Assembly (NCBI GenBank): GCA_030615705.1
Contig: JAUWYT010000030.1
Location: forward strand, 1 to 10,243
Source: Chloroflexota bacterium
Lineage (GTDB): Bacteria; Chloroflexota; Anaerolineae; VGOG01
Direction: 5' to 3'
Length of the DNA stretch: 10,243 bases
Shown: positions 6,270-10,243 of the stretch, piece after piece
Layout of the letters: the number at the start of each line of letters is the position of its first letter
How positions within the stretch are numbered: the first letter of the stretch is position 1
Made by a program: the position numbers and the translations under genes
The notes under the pieces: model-generated
What the model saw: the letters and a program-made list of their open reading frames with translations, nothing else
What the model was told of the DNA's origin: nothing
Database searches by the model: none

Positions 6270-6611
6270 CTAGCTTTCATCCAGGCCCAGGATGGCAACA
6301 CCCGGTCGGTGCCGATGACACTCACCACACCCCACCATGGGATCGGCCACCTCGCTCATTTGCAGTGTGCAGAAGGCTTCGACCTGCACGCGGCGCAGCA
6401 GGCCGAAGCGCCGTCCCACTCGGGCCTCCAGGATCATGTTGGGGCAGGCGTTGGCCTGCAGGATACGGGGCACCGGGCAGGTCTGGCATAGCTTCGGAGT
6501 CCAGCGCTCCGAAGCCCGGTTGCGGGCGATGAGGCGACACTCCTGCTGTTCCCGCCCCCGGTGATAGTCCTCGTAATAGAAGCGACACTCAGTCCCTGCT
6601 GGGGTGCGCAT
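6270..6611 (-). CDS. small eight-cysteine protein of unknown function
   Basis: The predicted product has 113 residues and no signal peptide. Its eight cysteines sit at 9, 25, 42, 45, 56, 81, 95 and 98, with CQTC (42-45) and CGECHRH (95-101) as close pairs. The number and pairing suggest metal binding (zinc or Fe-S), which is inference. The protein is Arg-rich (RVGRRFGLLRRVQVEAFC) and contains CPVPRILQANACPN. I do not recognise a named family. ATG at 6609-6611 is the only standard start, because an in-frame TGA lies just upstream; AAGGCAGG precedes it. It lies 55 nt after gyrB on the same strand and before a hairpin, so it is probably the last gene of the gyrB transcript. Plus-strand frames over the same DNA have no recognisable motifs. 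Confidence 0.72.
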   Translation of the reverse strand: MRTPAGTECRFYYEDYHRGREQQECRLIARNRASERWTPKLCQTCPVPRILQANACPNMILEARVGRRFGLLRRVQVEAFCTLQMSEVADPMVGCGECHRHRPGVAILGLDES

Positions 6612-6666
6612 CCTTTTGGCCTGCCTTCGTCAAGTTGCCAACCCTCCTGACCATCGTAGCAGAAGG

Positions 6667-8580
<1,914 letters not shown>

Positions 8581-8586
8581 TCATCA

Positions 8587-8591
8587 CCTCC
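8587..8591 (-). promoter_or_regulatory. ribosome binding site of gyrB
   Basis: GGAGG on the minus strand lies 9 nt before the GTG start codon. It supports GTG 8575-8577 over the nearer ATG (8582-8584), which is in another frame and too close to the site. Confidence 0.7.
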
Positions 8592-8647
8592 AACGAAGTT
8601 GTCGCTCAGCCCATCTGAAAAAGAGGAATCCTCCCGAAACCTATTCT

Positions 8648-8676
8648 ATTATATAGAACATTGGTTCGCTTGTCAA
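8648..8676 (-). promoter_or_regulatory. consensus sigma-70 promoter of gyrB
   Basis: On the minus strand TTGACA (8671-8676) and TATAAT (8648-8653) both match the consensus perfectly, with an optimal 17-nt spacer. RNA should start near 8641, giving a leader of about 64 nt. Expected to be a strong housekeeping promoter. Confidence 0.9.
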
Positions 8677-8682
8677 ACGGCC

Positions 8683-8711
8683 TTGACGAGAATCACCCTC
8701 TGGAGTACAAT
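8683..8711 (+). promoter_or_regulatory. sigma-70 promoter of the SAM hydrolase operon
   Basis: TTGACG (8683-8688, 5/6) and TACAAT (8706-8711, 5/6) are separated by exactly 17 nt. RNA should start near 8718, about 14 nt before the GTG at 8732. Its -35 box is only 6 bp from the gyrB -35 box on the other strand, so one polymerase would block the other. Confidence 0.82.
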
Positions 8712-8731
8712 TAAGCAAGGGAAAAGAAACT

Positions 8732-9538
8732 GTGAGCATTATCACCTTGACCACTGATTTCGGGCTGGCGGACGGCTATGTGGGGACGATGAAGGGGGTC
8801 ATCCTGGGCATTGACCCCACAGCCACCATAGTGGATGTCTCCCACGACATCCCGCCCCAAGATGTGCGGGAAGCCGCTTTTATCCTCTACGCTGCTTACC
8901 CTTACTTCCCCCAGGGCACCATCCATGTGGTGGTCGTTGATCCGGGAGTGGGCAGCGAACGGCGGGCCATCGCCTTGCGGACGCCCCGGGCCACTTTCGT
9001 GGCCCCCGACAATGGTGTCCTGAGCTACGTGGTCGCTCGCGAGAGGGTGGAAGAGATAGTGGAGCTCACCAACCCCCGCTACCACCTCTCCCCGGTCAGC
9101 CGCACCTTCCACGGCCGTGATATCTTGGCCCCCGCCGCCGCCCACCTGGCGCGAGGTATCCCACTAGCCGAGCTGGGCCAGCCCCTGACGGAGATCGTCG
9201 CCTTCCCCCTACCCCGGCCTCAGGTCCGCCCCGACGGAACCATCGTCGGCCAGGTCATCCATATTGACCGCTTTGGTAATTTAGTCACAAGCATTATGTC
9301 AACGGATTTACGTGGTCACCCTTTGCTAAGAGAGGGCATCGTCAAGATCAAAGGACAGAGCATCCGGGGAATAGCGAATAACTACGCCGAGGTGGCGCCG
9401 GGGAAGCTCCTGGCTCTCATCGGCAGTTCGGATCACTTGGAGATTGCCGTGTCCGGTGGTAGCGCGTCCCAAACCCTGGAAGCGAAGGTAGGAGACGAGG
9501 TTTTGCTGAAAGCCAAAGGCCATGAGGGTAAGCGATAA
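8732..9538 (+). CDS. S-adenosyl-L-methionine hydrolase (adenosine-forming), DUF62 / SAM hydroxide adenosyltransferase family
   Basis: The product has 268 residues, the usual length. It opens IITLTTDFGLADGYVGTMKG, the family N-terminus with the early Asp in the SAM pocket. The Asp-Arg-His set of the hydrolase branch is present: D70 and R77 in VDPGVGSERR and H127 in FHGRD. APDNGVLS and HIDRFGNLVTSI (C-terminal domain) also fit. Family knowledge: fluorinase and chlorinase relatives in which water (as hydroxide) attacks SAM, giving adenosine and methionine; the physiological reason is unclear. Cytoplasmic trimer by analogy. The start is GTG 8732 with AAGGG upstream; starting there reproduces the conserved N-terminus. 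First gene of a plus-strand operon, overlapping the next gene by 17 nt. Confidence 0.95.
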   Translation: MSIITLTTDFGLADGYVGTMKGVILGIDPTATIVDVSHDIPPQDVREAAFILYAAYPYFPQGTIHVVVVDPGVGSERRAIALRTPRATFVAPDNGVLSYVVARERVEEIVELTNPRYHLSPVSRTFHGRDILAPAAAHLARGIPLAELGQPLTEIVAFPLPRPQVRPDGTIVGQVIHIDRFGNLVTSIMSTDLRGHPLLREGIVKIKGQSIRGIANNYAEVAPGKLLALIGSSDHLEIAVSGGSASQTLEAKVGDEVLLKAKGHEGKR

Positions 9539-9995
9539 GATACTATTGGCGGGCTTGGTCATCATTGACCACCTGTTTGCTACGAACTTCGTGGAAAGAG
9601 AAGTAGCCCGACGCAAGGCCAAGGTTGCCCGTTCTGAGGCGCGTCTGGCCGAAATCAGTGAGCAGCTCGTCAAGCTCGAGGGGTTGTTAGAGACTGCTAA
9701 GTTACAACTTTGCCTGTTATATCTGCGGCAGCGCAACCTCTTGTTGCCACATCGCTGGCTGTACTTCGATCCGGCAAACTCTCAGGAAGACAAGGGCCTC
9801 GACCTCTTGATTGACCATCTGGTCAAGCCCCGGTTGGCGGCCACCGAGTTGCAAGAGGTTGATAAAAACCGCTACATCTACAAACTCGAGCCCGATTGGG
9901 CAGCCATTGGCGATTTTCTGGCTCAGCGGGAAGCAGACCTGCAGCCGGAGATAGCCGACTGGTTAAAAACGCTGAAGAAAGGACTCCCAACCTGA
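9522..9995 (+). CDS. coiled-coil protein of unknown function
   Basis: The product has 157 residues. Residues 6-20 (KILLAGLVIIDHLFA) form a short hydrophobic stretch, too weak for a clear membrane anchor. Residues about 22-72 are a long charged helix (VEREVARRKAKVARSEARLAEISEQLVKLE, shown only in part in its heptads) that should form a coiled coil. The rest is soluble and mixed, ending DWLKTLKKGLPT. I recognise no family. The ATG lies inside the end of the SAM hydrolase gene (17-nt overlap), and its TGA stop shares a base with the murA ATG (TGATG). It is therefore translationally coupled on both sides. Tight packing and good codon use support a real gene. Its position hints at a link to murA or wall synthesis, but operons in such genomes are often functionally mixed. 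Confidence 0.8.
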   Translation: MRVSDKILLAGLVIIDHLFATNFVEREVARRKAKVARSEARLAEISEQLVKLEGLLETAKLQLCLLYLRQRNLLLPHRWLYFDPANSQEDKGLDLLIDHLVKPRLAATELQEVDKNRYIYKLEPDWAAIGDFLAQREADLQPEIADWLKTLKKGLPT

Positions 9996-10243
9996 TGGAG
10001 AAATTTGTGATCGAAGGTCGGCACCCGCTCAAAGGCGTGGTGGTTCCGAGCGGCAACAAGAATGGGGCCCTGGCCCTCCTGGCGGCCACGCTCTTGACCG
10101 ATCAAAAGGTTGTGCTAAAGAACGTGCCCCGGATCAAAGATGTGGAGACCATGTTAGCCATCATGGCTGATATCGGTGTGGACATCGAATGGAGCGGGGA
10201 TCACGAAGTAACCGTTCAAGCCAAGGATTTGGCCACCACGCGC
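9995..10243 (+). CDS. murA: UDP-N-acetylglucosamine 1-carboxyvinyltransferase MurA, N-terminal part
   Basis: The frame from ATG 9995-9997 runs open to the window end, giving the first 83 residues. MEKFVIEGRHPLKGVVVPSG, then NKNGALALLAATLLTD and NVPRIKDVETMLAIMADIGVDI, match the start of MurA. K22 and N23, which contact the substrate in E. coli MurA, fall at the same numbers. Around them the common SGAKNAAL reads SGNKNGAL. Role: adds enolpyruvate from PEP to UDP-GlcNAc, the first committed step of peptidoglycan synthesis, in the cytoplasm. The catalytic loop Cys (C115 in E. coli) lies beyond the window. The start overlaps the previous stop (TGATG). The related enzyme AroA is unlikely given the MurA-type N-terminus. 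Confidence 0.93.
   Translation, partial: MEKFVIEGRHPLKGVVVPSGNKNGALALLAATLLTDQKVVLKNVPRIKDVETMLAIMADIGVDIEWSGDHEVTVQAKDLATTR

Overview
The window looks like a chromosomal segment of a free-living bacterium, most likely a Chloroflexota member (Anaerolineae-like). This rests on Pro/Thr-rich linkers behind lipoprotein signals, the short interspersed CCCTTCGA...CTCAGGATGC palindromic repeats, the gyrB sequence flavour, and an AmmeMemoRadiSam locus with a MEMO-AMMECR1 fusion. The phylum is an inference from memory; nothing was searched.

Left edge (1-242): the 3' end of a YfhL-type 4Fe-4S ferredoxin on +, then a 17-bp hairpin separating it from the converging minus-strand cluster.

Minus-strand cluster A (243-5725, transcribed right to left): an HDAC-family deacetylase (TTG start, extended -10 promoter), nucleoside diphosphate kinase, the radical SAM enzyme AmrS, a Nudix hydrolase, a small GIY-YIG protein, and a MEMO-AMMECR1 (AmrB-AmrA) fusion. 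AmrS carries a twin-arginine signal and the fusion carries a lipoprotein signal. All three AmmeMemoRadiSam parts are therefore predicted to be exported and probably membrane-anchored, which is unexpected for a radical SAM system. The GIY-YIG gene sits between repeat copies that include a perfect 14-bp inverted pair, so it may be an inserted cassette.

Middle (5726-6269): no convincing intact gene. It holds the HDAC promoter, a minus-strand intrinsic terminator, a more AT-rich stretch of about 400 bp with broken or startless reading frames on both strands, and a second hairpin.

Minus-strand cluster B (6270-8577): gyrB followed by a small eight-cysteine protein of unknown function. gyrB is driven by a promoter with perfect consensus boxes (TTGACA-17-TATAAT).

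Plus-strand cluster C (8732-10243): diverging from gyrB, with its -35 box only 6 bp from the gyrB -35 box, is an operon of a SAM hydrolase (DUF62 family), an overlapping coiled-coil protein of unknown function, and the start of murA, whose ATG overlaps the preceding stop codon. murA implies that the organism makes peptidoglycan.
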